Source: an uncultured Bacilli bacterium (GTDB lineage Bacteria > Bacillota_I > Bacilli_A > RF39 > UBA660). Taken from it: a DNA stretch of 64,000 nt. Each line of letters starts with the position of its first letter. Within the stretch, counting starts at the first letter, position 1. The stretch lies in NCBI GenBank assembly GCA_949505625.1, contig CATBQD010000002.1, forward strand, positions 62,001-126,000, written 5' to 3'. The translations under genes and the position numbers were made by a program. Of the stretch, positions 23,228 through 34,072 are shown one piece after another. A model generated the notes under the pieces. That model was given only the letters and a program-made list of their open reading frames with translations, did no database searches and had not been told where the DNA came from.

Positions 23228-25279
23228 TTGAAGAAAGTAACAGAACAAACTTCTTATTATTTGAAACAAGCAAAAAATAAATCGGTAAATTATATTAAAA
23301 CAAATATATTATTTAGTACTTTTGTAATTACTTCTGTATTAAATGCGACATTACTTCGTTTTTTAACTGTAAAAAACTATTTTGACTTTAGACCTGTTTT
23401 AGCAGACTTAAGTGTTGTTTTATTAATTGGCGCATTGGGGTATTTTTTAAAACCAAAGAATCAGTTTAAGTACTTTTTTTCTTGGTCTATCTTTTTTACA
23501 TTAATTTGTATTATTAATTCAATGTATTATACTAATTATATATCCTTTGTATCAGCGTCATTAATTACAACTGCTTTTCAGCTTCGAACAGTGGGAGATG
23601 CTGTAGTTCAAAATGTTATGGAACTAAAAGATTTTTCTTATCTTTGGCAAATCGTGGCAATGATTTTTGTCAATCGTGCCTTAAAAAAGAAAGATTACTA
23701 TGTAAAAGTAACCAAAATAGAAAAAGGGAAAGTTAGGGCTTTAAATACTTTAGTAGCAGGTTTAATTACATTAGGTTTTTTCATTTCCATGTTAAATAGT
23801 ACTGATATTAGTCGTTTGGGAAAGCAATGGAATCGGGAGTTTATTGTAACTAGGTATGGTCTTTATACATATCAAGCGAATGATTTGGTAGCAAGCATTC
23901 GGCCTCAAATTAGTCCGCTTTTTGGATACGACGAGAAGGCAAGAGCATTTAGAGAGTATTATAGTAATATAGATACTACTCCAACAAAAAATAAGTATAC
24001 AGATGTATTTAAGGGAAAGAATATTATTGTCATTCATGCAGAAAGCATGCAGAATTTTTTGATAAATGCCGAATTTAATGGAGAACCTGTAACACCTACT
24101 TTAAATAAATTATCTAGCGAGGGATTATATTTTTCAAACTTTTATGCACAGGATAGTGTTGGTACAAGTAGTGATAGTGAGTTTACTTTCAATACTTCAT
24201 TAATGCCAACTACAAGTGGAACTGTGTTTGTAAATTATTTTGATCGAGAATATATTACAATACCAAAACTTTTGAAAGAACAAGGCTATTATACTTTTAG
24301 CATGCATGGAAATAATGGCTCTATGTGGAATAGAAATGTTGTGCATCCAAATTTAGGCTATGATTATTTCTTTAATTATAAAAAGGATTTTGAAATTGAT
24401 GAAAAAATAGGATTAGGTCTTTCTGATAAGTCATTTTTTAGACAAGCCGTTCCAAAGATTTCAAAGATAAATGAGGAAAATAAAAATTTTTATGGAGTTT
24501 TAATTATGCTTAGCAATCATACTCCATTTAATGATAAGGGAAAACCTTATAGTGATTTTGAAGTAGATTATAAATATGAGCAAATAAACGAAGAAACAGG
24601 GGAAGTAGAAATAGTAAGTGATCCATATTTAGAAGGTACAAAATTAGGTAATTATATTAAATCTGCACATTATGCAGATGAAGCTTTAGGACAGTTTATT
24701 GAAGATATGGATGAGGCTGGCTTATTAGAAAATACAGTTCTTGTGATTTATGGAGATCATGATGCAAAATTAAAGAAATCAGAGTTTGAACGTTATTATA
24801 ATTTCGATCCAGAGACACATACTACATTAAGCAAAAGTGATCCAAATTATAAAGAATATGGTTTTTATCAAGAAGAATTGAATAGAAAAGTTCCGTTTAT
24901 TATTTGGACAAAAGATAATAAGTATCAAGAAGAAGTTACTGAAGCAATGGGAATGTATGATGTTTTACCAACTTTAGGAAATATGTTTGGATTTAATAGT
25001 CCTTATGCATTAGGACATGATATTTTTAGTGTAGATGAAAATGTTGTTGTTTTTCCAGATGGAAACTGGTTAACAAATAAGATTTACTACAATTCTCAGG
25101 GAGATGCTTATTATAATTTGCAACCAGAAGAACCAGTTAGTATTGAATATATGAATCATTATAGTGAATATGCTGAAAAAGTGATTTCTATTTCGGATTC
25201 TATTATTGTTTATGATTTGATTAAGAAGACACAAGAAAAAGCATTAGAAGAAGAAATGTTAAAAAAAGGCAATGGATAG
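23228..25279 (+). CDS. LTA synthase family phosphoglycerol transferase
   Basis: A 683-residue polytopic enzyme that polymerises or transfers glycerolphosphate from phosphatidylglycerol, the LtaS group of sulfatase-fold proteins. About five membrane helices occupy residues 25-200. The extracellular domain starts near 260 with IIVIHAESMQNF (metal ligand Glu272), the catalytic threonine in VGTSSDSEFTF (Thr313), HGNNGSMWNR and YGDHDAKL. The start is TTG after GAGGTGA. An acidic loop at about 455-475 (YEQINEETGEVEI) is an insertion. The next gene overlaps or abuts and may be a partner. Confidence 0.88.
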   Translation: MKKVTEQTSYYLKQAKNKSVNYIKTNILFSTFVITSVLNATLLRFLTVKNYFDFRPVLADLSVVLLIGALGYFLKPKNQFKYFFSWSIFFTLICIINSMYYTNYISFVSASLITTAFQLRTVGDAVVQNVMELKDFSYLWQIVAMIFVNRALKKKDYYVKVTKIEKGKVRALNTLVAGLITLGFFISMLNSTDISRLGKQWNREFIVTRYGLYTYQANDLVASIRPQISPLFGYDEKARAFREYYSNIDTTPTKNKYTDVFKGKNIIVIHAESMQNFLINAEFNGEPVTPTLNKLSSEGLYFSNFYAQDSVGTSSDSEFTFNTSLMPTTSGTVFVNYFDREYITIPKLLKEQGYYTFSMHGNNGSMWNRNVVHPNLGYDYFFNYKKDFEIDEKIGLGLSDKSFFRQAVPKISKINEENKNFYGVLIMLSNHTPFNDKGKPYSDFEVDYKYEQINEETGEVEIVSDPYLEGTKLGNYIKSAHYADEALGQFIEDMDEAGLLENTVLVIYGDHDAKLKKSEFERYYNFDPETHTTLSKSDPNYKEYGFYQEELNRKVPFIIWTKDNKYQEEVTEAMGMYDVLPTLGNMFGFNSPYALGHDIFSVDENVVVFPDGNWLTNKIYYNSQGDAYYNLQPEEPVSIEYMNHYSEYAEKVISISDSIIVYDLIKKTQEKALEEEMLKKGNG

Positions 25280-25289
25280 GAGCATAAAT

Positions 25290-25922
25290 ATGAAAAAGAA
25301 AAAAAGGGCAAATAGAAGGATAAAATTTATTATAATTATATTTGTAGTTATAGTATTAATAACCTTAGGATATTTATTTTTGAAGCCTTCAAAACCAAAA
25401 AAAGTTCAGAATGTTGTAAAGATTGAAGAAAAAATTGAAAGTCATGGTTATGAATTAGCTGAGAATGAAACCAATTATTATAAAGAACTTTTTAAAAATT
25501 TAAAAGCTGTCTTAAATGATAAGCCATTGAATGAAGAGAAGTATGCAACTTTAGTAGGACAGCTATTTTTAGCAGATTTCTTTAATTTAGATAATAAGCA
25601 AAGCAAAAATGATATTGGTGGATTACAATTTGTATATTCAGATTTTAGAGATGATTTTGAAAAATATGCCAAAGAAGGAGTTTATCATTATGTAGAAAGT
25701 AATATATATGGCGATAGAAAACAGGAGCTTCCTGTTGTAACAGAAGTAAGTGTTTTAAATATAGAACAATTAGAAATTAATTATTTGGATACTAGTGATA
25801 AAGAGGCATATCGTGTAGATTTTAAAATTGCATACGAAGAAGATCTTGGATATCAAACAGCTGCAACACTGTATTTAGTTCATCATAATGATAAATTAGA
25901 AATTGTAAAGATGACAAAATAA
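25290..25922 (+). CDS. Membrane-anchored extracytoplasmic protein, unknown
   Basis: A 210-residue protein with a basic N-terminus, one membrane helix (about residues 10-30) and an outside domain of mixed helix and strand. The domain contains LVGQLFLADFFNLDNKQSKNDI and an end with paired strands (YRVDFKIAYEEDLGYQTAATLYLV). The ATG at 25290 follows TAGGAGC. It starts just after ltaS and shares its terminator, so it may be a cell-surface partner. I do not recognise the family. Confidence 0.65.
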   Translation: MKKKKRANRRIKFIIIIFVVIVLITLGYLFLKPSKPKKVQNVVKIEEKIESHGYELAENETNYYKELFKNLKAVLNDKPLNEEKYATLVGQLFLADFFNLDNKQSKNDIGGLQFVYSDFRDDFEKYAKEGVYHYVESNIYGDRKQELPVVTEVSVLNIEQLEINYLDTSDKEAYRVDFKIAYEEDLGYQTAATLYLVHHNDKLEIVKMTK

Positions 25923-25945
25923 AGTTGGAAAATTCCAACTTTTTT
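25921..25945 (+). terminator. Terminator of the ltaS operon
   Basis: AAAGTTGGAA pairs with TTCCAACTTT, perfect over ten bases, followed by Ts. Confidence 0.85.
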
Positions 25946-25996
25946 GTTTCAATATTTATGTTTTAGCATAAAATAGAGTAGATATGATAATTTTGA

Positions 25997-26025
25997 TTGA
26001 CAATTATCTTTTAATTCGGTACAAT
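25997..26025 (+). promoter_or_regulatory. Promoter of the tRNA-Cys/tRNA-Gly pair
   Basis: TTGACA (25997-26002) and TACAAT (26020-26025), spacing 17, 19 bases before tRNA-Cys. Confidence 0.8.
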
Positions 26026-26043
26026 AAATATGTACTTATAAAT

Positions 26044-26117
26044 GGGTCTATAGCCAAGTGGTAAGGCGTGGGACTGCAACTCCCTGATCGTTGGTTCAAA
26101 TCCGACTAGGCCCTCCA
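26044..26117 (+). tRNA. tRNA-Cys (anticodon GCA)
   Basis: 74 bases with encoded CCA. The acceptor GGGTCTA pairs with TAGGCCC (one G-U), the anticodon loop reads CTGCAAC, and the T arm is GTTGG-TTCAAAT-CCGAC. Confidence 0.95.
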
Positions 26118-26129
26118 TTTATTTTTTTT

Positions 26130-26204
26130 GCAGGTGTGGTTCAATGGTTAGAATATGGCCTTGCCAAGGCTAGGATGCCAGTTCGATTCTGGTCACTTGC
26201 TCCA
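26130..26204 (+). tRNA. tRNA-Gly (anticodon GCC)
   Basis: 75 bases with encoded CCA. The acceptor GCAGGTG pairs with CACTTGC (one G-U), the anticodon loop reads TTGCCAA. Its last 11 bases lie inside the left direct repeat of the mobile element. Confidence 0.95.
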
Positions 26205-26227
26205 GTGACGTTTCTGTTCGAACTTTT
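26194..26227 (+). repeat. Left direct repeat, candidate attL
   Basis: 34 bases, identical at 30 positions to 34019-34052. It covers the last 11 bases of tRNA-Gly and continues into TCTGTTCGAACTTTT, which is identical in both copies. Confidence 0.65.
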
Positions 26228-26249
26228 ATAGTTTGAACTTGAAATACAT

Positions 26250-26275
26250 ATCAATCCGTTCGGGTTGATTTTTTC
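26250..26275 (+). terminator. Terminator after the tRNA pair
   Basis: ATCAATCC / GGGTTGAT stem (one G-U), loop GTTC, followed by six Ts. It lies just inside the left repeat. Confidence 0.85.
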
Positions 26276-26316
26276 GTTTATAGAAAAAATTAAACCAAGA
26301 AAGGATGGTGCATTTT

Positions 26317-26592
26317 ATGATAAAGTTTACTACACAAGAGTTAGAGATGGAAAACAATTTAAAACAACGTATTGAGTTTATATGTGAGTTTTGTCACGTT
26401 ACACCAAAGATTATCAATGGTAATATTAAAAGAATTAATGATACTAATTTAAACTATATTGAACCACATAAAATCGTTATAAATAATGTTACTTTTTTAG
26501 CATTTAATTACTCTACTGATATTTATGTAGGTAGTTTAAATAAAAAGATTAAACTTGTAGAATTAGAAGATTACATAAAGACTATGTCTTAG
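26317..26592 (+). CDS. Small element-borne protein, unknown
   Basis: A 91-residue soluble protein, first gene of the element. A Cys pair in FICEFCHVTPKI (about 24-35) may hint at metal binding. An N-terminal amphipathic helix is followed by several short strands (HKIVINNVTFLAF). The ATG at 26317 is preferred because the earlier ATG at 26305 overlaps the AAAGGATGG ribosome site. By position next to the recombinase it could be a directionality or regulatory factor, but no known motif is seen. Confidence 0.55.
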   Translation: MIKFTTQELEMENNLKQRIEFICEFCHVTPKIINGNIKRINDTNLNYIEPHKIVINNVTFLAFNYSTDIYVGSLNKKIKLVELEDYIKTMS

Positions 26593-26606
26593 TTACACAA
26601 ATAATA

Positions 26607-26635
26607 TTGACTTTTTCTCTTAAAAACTTTATTAT
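26607..26635 (+). promoter_or_regulatory. Promoter of the serine recombinase gene
   Basis: TTGACT (26607-26612) and TATTAT (26630-26635), spacing 17. It gives a leader of about 150 bases that contains a complete terminator. Confidence 0.72.
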
Positions 26636-26720
26636 ATATAGCAAATAAGGGGTTATTTACGTACAAGTCTTTTTAAAGGGGTTATGATTTGGAAGTATAA
26701 AATTTAATAATACAAAGTTA

Positions 26721-26769
26721 AAGAGATAAAGGTAGTAGATATGTCTATGGCTTTTATCTCTTATTTTTT
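26721..26769 (+). terminator. Attenuator-like terminator immediately before the recombinase
   Basis: AAGAGATAAAGG pairs with CTTTTATCTCTT (one G-U) as a 12-bp stem with a small TAGA/TCTA hairpin in its loop, then a T-run. It ends about 20 bases before the recombinase ATG, with no promoter in between, so recombinase mRNA must read through it. Confidence 0.8.
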
Positions 26770-26771
26770 AG

Positions 26772-28753
<1,982 letters not shown>

Positions 28754-28876
28754 AAATAGTTATATAAATAATGGAATGAGTTTAAAACAAAAAAGTTTAT
28801 TTTTATTGTTTTGAACTTATCTACAAATTTTTGTTAACTTTTTTTCAAAAAGTTATAACAAACGTGGCACGTTTTG

Positions 28877-29071
28877 TTGAAACATTGTTTCAATGAAAGT
28901 GGCGATAGTTTGTTACAAGACTTATGTAATTTTGTTTTATTGCTTTAGCTTTAAAATATTATGAAGTAAGTCTAAAGGGTTCTAGGGAATCCCTAGCCCA
29001 CAAGGTAATTTTGATGCTTGCGTCAAAATACCTAGGGGGTTAAACATTTTGTCAAAGCCAAAATATGTTTA
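28877..29071 (+). other. Non-coding region with clustered hairpins, candidate oriT
   Basis: The 351-base gap before the relaxase operon (28743-29093) has no gene. It holds TTGAAAC-ATT-GTTTCAA (28877-28893), CTAGGG-AAT-CCCTAG (28982-28996), a bulged 11-bp hairpin (29003-29033) and TAAACAT/ATGTTTA with an inner TTTTG/CAAAA stem (29041-29071). MobV relaxases nick at hairpin-rich sites just upstream of their gene. I did not find the pMV158-type nick sequence TAGTGTGTTA, so the exact site is open. Confidence 0.5.
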
Positions 29072-29093
29072 AAATAAGGAGAGTGATTTATAT

Positions 29094-29306
29094 ATGGACT
29101 TTGAATACAAAAAGGAATTTTACAATTTAAAATATGGTAAGTGTTATTTAATTGATGAGAAAGAAAACTTGTATTTAGTTTATGCCGATAAGTGTTTTAA
29201 TCACTATATTGTTTGTACTTATATTGAGCCTAATTCTAATGCAATGATGAATCAGGAGTTCTTCTCTACTTTAGAAGATGCACAAAAGAATTTTAATGAA
29301 AACTAA
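29094..29306 (+). CDS. Small element-borne protein, unknown
   Basis: A 70-residue acidic protein with aromatic-rich strands (YLVYADKCFNHYIVCTYI) and two cysteines. I know no family. AAGGAGAG precedes the ATG and the relaxase starts 23 bases after its stop. It may be a mobilization accessory protein given its place between the hairpin region and the relaxase. Confidence 0.55.
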   Translation: MDFEYKKEFYNLKYGKCYLIDEKENLYLVYADKCFNHYIVCTYIEPNSNAMMNQEFFSTLEDAQKNFNEN

Positions 29307-29329
29307 AATATAAAAGGGGTTGATATTTT

Positions 29330-30712
29330 ATGAACGAATTATCTTATTCACTACATTTGGGTAGTGATAAAAATAGAAAGCCATCATCAAAAAACATGGC
29401 AAAAAATAATACATCTGGTAGCACTTCTTTATCAAATAATGCTATTCAAAATTCTAGACAATTATCAAGAGTAGATAAGCATAACTATCGTAAATATGAT
29501 AACAATAGTAATCTTATAGAAATAATAAAAGGCACTACTTCACTTTATAATGATGTTAAAGAACTATACGAAAAAGAATTTAAAGAATCAGTAGATGAAT
29601 ATAACTCTAAACAAACAAGAGATGATAGAAAGATTACTGACTACTTTAAGAAGATAAGTGATAATTCTAAAAATGACCTTGCTTGTGAGATTATTATTGA
29701 ACTTGGAGATAAGAAATACTGGGATACAAAAGATGATAAATTTAAACATAAAATGACTAATGTATTTAAAGAACAACTTAATGATTTACAAGAGTTAGTT
29801 CCTGACTTTAAGATAGCGAGTGCAATTATTCATTATGATGAAACTAGTCCACATCTTCATATTGTAGGTGTACCTATAAAATATAAAAATAAAAATGGTA
29901 TGAGTAAACAAGTTGGTAAAGGTGATGTTTTTACAAGAGATAGTTTACGAACTATTCAAGATAAAATGAGAACTTTATGTATTGCTAGTTTTAATAAAGA
30001 ATATGGTCTTAATAACATTTTAAAGAAGAAAGAAAAAGGTAGAAATAAAGACATAAATGTTAAAGATATGACTAACTATCAAGAAATGAAAGAACAACTT
30101 GATAAGAATAAGAAAACACTAGAAATTGCTAGTAAAAAGTCTAGCGAATTAGATAAAACTACAACTGATATTGAAGATACTATTAATAATCTTAAAAAAG
30201 CACCTATTGTTAAAAATACCTACACTATTTCAGAAAGTGATAGAAATAAGATTATAGAATATGTTGATAAAGTCAAAGATATTAACAAAGATTTTAAGAA
30301 AACTGAAATATTATCATTAACCTTAAACAATGTTGATACTGAACTACAAGAGAATAGAGAAAAGATTAAGATACTAACTGAAAATAATAAAGCCTTATCT
30401 CTTAAAGTTGATACTTTATCTAAAAATATTGATAATAAAAACAAAGAGATTAAAGAACTTAAACAAGAGAATAAACACTTACAAGAAATAGTTGATTACT
30501 TCAAAAATCTATTTAGTCGATTAGTAAAATTCATTAAAAATAAAATGTTTAGAAAAGATAAAGAACGAGAAGATTATTGGAAGTTTTCTAAAGATTTATA
30601 TGAACATGGAATATTTAGTGATGATACTATTGAAAGTATAAAAGATGACTATACTTGGAATAAAGAAAACAATAAAAATAAAGTCAAAGATAAAAATGAT
30701 TTTGAAATATAG
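29330..30712 (+). CDS. MobV-family relaxase (Pre/Mob)
   Basis: A 460-residue relaxase that nicks one DNA strand at oriT for transfer by a helper conjugation system. The HUH metal triad is in IIHYDETSPHLHIVG (His168, His175, His177). An N-terminal KHNYRKY motif (50-56) matches the HNxR signature of Pre/Mob proteins, and TIQDKMRTLC follows. Residues about 230-390 are coiled coil, the usual MobV oligomer region. The C-terminal tail is Lys/Asn-rich. The N-terminus carries a Ser/Asn-rich stretch of 40 residues not typical for the family. GGGGTTGA precedes the ATG. Confidence 0.88.
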   Translation: MNELSYSLHLGSDKNRKPSSKNMAKNNTSGSTSLSNNAIQNSRQLSRVDKHNYRKYDNNSNLIEIIKGTTSLYNDVKELYEKEFKESVDEYNSKQTRDDRKITDYFKKISDNSKNDLACEIIIELGDKKYWDTKDDKFKHKMTNVFKEQLNDLQELVPDFKIASAIIHYDETSPHLHIVGVPIKYKNKNGMSKQVGKGDVFTRDSLRTIQDKMRTLCIASFNKEYGLNNILKKKEKGRNKDINVKDMTNYQEMKEQLDKNKKTLEIASKKSSELDKTTTDIEDTINNLKKAPIVKNTYTISESDRNKIIEYVDKVKDINKDFKKTEILSLTLNNVDTELQENREKIKILTENNKALSLKVDTLSKNIDNKNKEIKELKQENKHLQEIVDYFKNLFSRLVKFIKNKMFRKDKEREDYWKFSKDLYEHGIFSDDTIESIKDDYTWNKENNKNKVKDKNDFEI

Positions 30713-30834
30713 TTTTATTAATTTTAAGCAAATTTAACTACACTATATGTAGTTTTCTTTTTATCTATGCTATTAAATGTGCTGAAATAGTAGTATAATA
30801 TAAAGAAAATATATTACGAATGAGGTGATATGTA

Positions 30835-33126
30835 TTGATTAAAAAACAATATCTTATTGATAATAAAATATTAATGAAAGAATGGAATAATGAAAAAAAT
30901 GTTGGATTAGATTCTAAGTCATTAACAACTGGAAGTAAGATAAAAGTCTGGTGGAAATGTAGAGAAGGACACGAATGGGAGGCAAGTATATATAATAGAA
31001 ATAGAGGTACTAGTTGTCCATATTGTTCTGGTAGAAAAGCTATCATCGGCTACAATGATTTTGCTACGATTAATCCAGAATTAACAAAAGAATGGAATAA
31101 TGAAAAGAATGGCGATTTAAAACCAAATATGGTTATGGCAAATTGTGGCAAAAAAGTCTGGTGGAAATGTAATAAAGGACACGAATGGGTAGCAAGTGTA
31201 GATAATAGAATTAGAGGTAGAGGTTGTCCTTTTTGTGGAAACAAAGAAGTATTTAAAGGTTATAATGATCTTGCAACAGTTAATCCAGAATTAGCAAAAG
31301 AATGGAATAATGAAAAAAATGGCGATTTAAAACCAGATATGGTCGTTGCAAATAACGGCAGAAAAGTTTGGTGGAAATGTAATAAAGGACACGAATGGGT
31401 AGCAAGTGTAATTAATAGAAATAGAGGTACTGGTTGTCCCTATTGCTCCGGAAGGCAAGCCATTATCGGATATAACGATCTTGCTACAGTTAATCCAAAA
31501 TTAGCAAAAGAATGGAATACCGAAAAAAATGGTGATTTAAAACCAAATATGATTACAGCAAATGGTCATAAAAAAGTCTGGTGGAAATGTAATAAAGGAC
31601 ACGAATGGGTAGCAGTAATCAGTAGTCGAAATAATGGAAGTGGTTGTCCTTTTTGTGCAAAAGAATTACAGACTTCTTTTCCAGAACAAGCAATTTATTT
31701 TTATATAAAAAAACTGTTTCCAGATGCTATAAATGGCGATCGTCATTTGAAAATGGAATTAGATATTTTTATTCCATCAAAAAAAATTGCTATTGAGTAT
31801 GATGGTTCGTTTTGGCATAAAAATTTAAAAAGTGATGAAAGAAAAAACAAACTTTGTAGAGAAAATAAGATTCTTCTCTTTAGAGTAAAAGAAAATATAA
31901 AAGAAGAAAGTGTGGAAAATGATTATTTAAGAATTATTCCATGTGCATATTCTGATGCTGGAATAAAATCTGCCATAGAACTTATAACAAAATACTTAAA
32001 GAAGAATATAGATGTTAATTTAGATAGAGATCGTGTTTTAATATATGAATCTTTTATAAACAATCAAAAAGATCAATCTTTAATGGTGCTTAACCCTAGT
32101 ATTACAAAGGAATGGAATAATGAAAAGAATGGTGATTTAAAACCAGATATGGTTACAGCAAATAGCGCTAAAAAAGTCTGGTGGAAATGTAAAAAAGGAC
32201 ATGAATGGCAAGCAATAATAAGAAGTCGAAATAATGGAAGTGGTTGTCCTTTTTGTGCAAATCAACAAGTTCTTAAAGGTTATAACGATCTTGTAACAGT
32301 TAATCCAGAATTAGCAAAAGAATGGAATTATGAAAAAAATTGTGATCTAAAACCAGATATGATTATGCCAAATAGTGAAAAAAAAGTTTGGTGGAAATGT
32401 AATAAAGGACACGAATGGCAAACAATGGTAAAAAATCGTAATAATGGATCAGGATGTTTAATTTGTGCAAATCAACAAGTTCTTAAAGGTTATAATGATC
32501 TTGTAACAGTTAATCCAGAATTAGCAAAAGAATGGAATAATGAAAAAAATGGTGATTTAAAACCAGATATGATTATGTCAAATAGCAGAAAAAAAGTTTG
32601 GTGGAAATGTAAAAAAGAACATGAATGGCAAACAAGTATAACTAATAGAACTCGTGGAACTGGATGTCCATATTGTTCAGGAAGGAAAACCATTGTTGGC
32701 TATAATGATCTTGCAACAGTTAATCCAGAATTAGCAAAAGAATGGAATAATGAAAAAAATGGTGATTTAAAACCAAATATGATTATGCCAAATAGTAGTA
32801 AAAAAGTTTGGTGGAAGTGTAATAAAGGACACGAATGGCAAACGAGTATATCTAATAGAACACGTGGAACTGGATGCCCTATTTGTGTAAATAAACAAGT
32901 GCTTAAAGGTTATAATGATCTTGCTACTATTAACCCAAAACTTGCAAAAGAATGGAATAATGAAAAGAATGGTGATTTAAAACCAAATATGATTACTCCA
33001 AATAGTAATAAAAAAGTTTGGTGGAAATGTTCAAAATGTGGACATGAATGGAAAGCAATTATTGCTAATAGAAATAAAGGCAGAGGATGTCCCAAATGCC
33101 ATTATACTACATTAAAAATAAGTTAA
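30835..33126 (+). CDS. Nine-repeat zinc-ribbon protein with embedded endonuclease-like domain
   Basis: A 763-residue protein with nine copies of a 70-residue module of the DUF4379-like treble-clef type. Each has KEWNNEKNGDLKP, VWWKCxxGHEW and a CPxC knuckle (for example Cys42, His46, Cys61, Cys64). Four copies fill residues 10-280 and five fill 420-763. Between them residues 281-400 form a Vsr/PD-(D/E)xK-like nuclease: FPEQAIYFYIKKLFPDA, LDIFIPSKKIAIEYDGSFWH (Asp310, Glu321, Asp323, His328). Copy 6 changes CPxC to CLIC. The start is TTG after GAGGTGATA. A nuclease with many DNA-binding ribbons on a mobile element suggests defence or DNA-targeting, by inference. Confidence 0.82.
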   Translation: MIKKQYLIDNKILMKEWNNEKNVGLDSKSLTTGSKIKVWWKCREGHEWEASIYNRNRGTSCPYCSGRKAIIGYNDFATINPELTKEWNNEKNGDLKPNMVMANCGKKVWWKCNKGHEWVASVDNRIRGRGCPFCGNKEVFKGYNDLATVNPELAKEWNNEKNGDLKPDMVVANNGRKVWWKCNKGHEWVASVINRNRGTGCPYCSGRQAIIGYNDLATVNPKLAKEWNTEKNGDLKPNMITANGHKKVWWKCNKGHEWVAVISSRNNGSGCPFCAKELQTSFPEQAIYFYIKKLFPDAINGDRHLKMELDIFIPSKKIAIEYDGSFWHKNLKSDERKNKLCRENKILLFRVKENIKEESVENDYLRIIPCAYSDAGIKSAIELITKYLKKNIDVNLDRDRVLIYESFINNQKDQSLMVLNPSITKEWNNEKNGDLKPDMVTANSAKKVWWKCKKGHEWQAIIRSRNNGSGCPFCANQQVLKGYNDLVTVNPELAKEWNYEKNCDLKPDMIMPNSEKKVWWKCNKGHEWQTMVKNRNNGSGCLICANQQVLKGYNDLVTVNPELAKEWNNEKNGDLKPDMIMSNSRKKVWWKCKKEHEWQTSITNRTRGTGCPYCSGRKTIVGYNDLATVNPELAKEWNNEKNGDLKPNMIMPNSSKKVWWKCNKGHEWQTSISNRTRGTGCPICVNKQVLKGYNDLATINPKLAKEWNNEKNGDLKPNMITPNSNKKVWWKCSKCGHEWKAIIANRNKGRGCPKCHYTTLKIS
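30862..31701 (+). repeat. Four tandem 210-base coding repeats
   Basis: Repeat units 1-4 of the zinc-ribbon protein, each exactly 70 codons. Blocks such as AAAGAATGGAATAATGAAAA recur almost unchanged. They are coding repeats, not CRISPR or satellite DNA. Confidence 0.85.
32092..33123 (+). repeat. Five tandem 210-base coding repeats
   Basis: Repeat units 5-9 of the same gene, again with a 70-codon period; the last unit is truncated after its second CxxC knuckle. Units 6-8 are the most alike, which suggests amplification by unequal recombination. Confidence 0.85.
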
Positions 33127-33171
33127 CAGTTATAGTTTAAAATGTTATAATTTAATTGGCAGGTGATAATT

Positions 33172-33855
33172 TTGAAAATATATAATGAAGCTCAAATGAA
33201 TACTGACGCTTTAAATAGGTTACAACAAATTTTAGTAACCCTTGAAAAATTTATTATAGATCTTAATTTAGATGGATTTAAAGGCATTAAAATTATTTCG
33301 GATTCGCTATTACATTCAAATTCTGATGGACACATGGAGAATAAAACTATATTTTTACCAAAAAACAAAATACAAAAATACATATATGATGGCGAAAATG
33401 ATTTGATAAAATCTACACTATATCACGAATTATGTCACATTGATTTAGAAAATAAATTACCTAAATTGCATTCGTTACACGAAAAAAGTGTAAATATTGA
33501 AGATGATATAACTTGTTTTACTATAATGATTTATATAGAGTATCTTGCACATTTAAAAAGTTCAAATATAGAAACTTTGGCAAATCAATTAAAATTTTAT
33601 AACTCAATAAATGAATATAATTGGAATTTTGATGATGAAGTAGATAAAGTATATTTTATAAAGTATGTTCCTTATATAATTGGAAGAGATGTAAATAATA
33701 AATATCTTTCTTCAATCTATAATAAAGAATTAAAAAAACGTATTGAAGAAATAAAAAAAGAATTTGAAAAATTGTCTACTACAAAACTAATTGATGATTA
33801 TAGCATATTATATGACTTAGAAAAAATCGTGAAAAAATATATAACTAATGATTAA
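33172..33855 (+). CDS. HExxH zinc metallopeptidase-like protein
   Basis: A 227-residue protein with a zinc-peptidase motif YHELCHID (about residues 83-90 from this start) preceded by a strand-rich segment (MENKTIFLPKNKI) and followed by a helical region with NIEDDITCFTIMIYIEYLAHL, where the third ligand could lie. The layout recalls ImmA/IrrE-like or small gluzincin folds, but I cannot name the family. TTG at 33172 is eight bases after AGGTGAT; the GTG at 33163 lies inside that ribosome site. It follows the zinc-ribbon nuclease by 45 bases with the same type of TTG start, so the two look like one functional unit. Confidence 0.68.
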   Translation: MKIYNEAQMNTDALNRLQQILVTLEKFIIDLNLDGFKGIKIISDSLLHSNSDGHMENKTIFLPKNKIQKYIYDGENDLIKSTLYHELCHIDLENKLPKLHSLHEKSVNIEDDITCFTIMIYIEYLAHLKSSNIETLANQLKFYNSINEYNWNFDDEVDKVYFIKYVPYIIGRDVNNKYLSSIYNKELKKRIEEIKKEFEKLSTTKLIDDYSILYDLEKIVKKYITND

Positions 33856-34018
33856 AACAAAAAAAGAAATGAGCAGTATTTTTACTTTTAATTGAGAGTA
33901 AAATATATACTTAAATGAATTTTTAAATATCCTATTCCATAAATACTAAAAATGTGGTATATTATTAGTAGTAACGGAGGATATTAGTTATTGAAGAAAA
34001 AGTTGTAGATAACTACGA

Positions 34019-34052
34019 CACTCGCTCCATTGACGAATCTGTTCGAACTTTT
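34019..34052 (+). repeat. Right direct repeat, candidate attR
   Basis: Matches the left repeat at 30 of 34 positions, including CTCCA (as in the tRNA 3' end) and the 15-base block TCTGTTCGAACTTTT. The 330-base gap 33856-34185 holds this repeat, a weak hairpin near 33880, a GGAGG without a following ORF, and the terminator at 34073. Confidence 0.65.
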
Positions 34053-34072
34053 CGGACATTGATATATAAAAA

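Noticed and set aside
26684..26707. Seven-codon leader peptide MIWKYKI before the recombinase
   Set aside because: AAAGGGG is only two bases from the ATG, too close for good initiation; kept only as a remark in the attenuator finding.
30765..31046. Reverse-strand ORFs over the zinc-ribbon gene
   Set aside because: Several similar antisense ORFs recur with the 210-base repeat; they are shadows of the coding repeats.
30862..33123. CRISPR-like regular repeats
   Set aside because: The period is 210 bases and stays in frame with a single protein; there are no short repeats with unique spacers.
33961..34018. Short ORF after GGAGG near the right end of the element
   Set aside because: The TTG after this ribosome site is followed by a stop within five codons.
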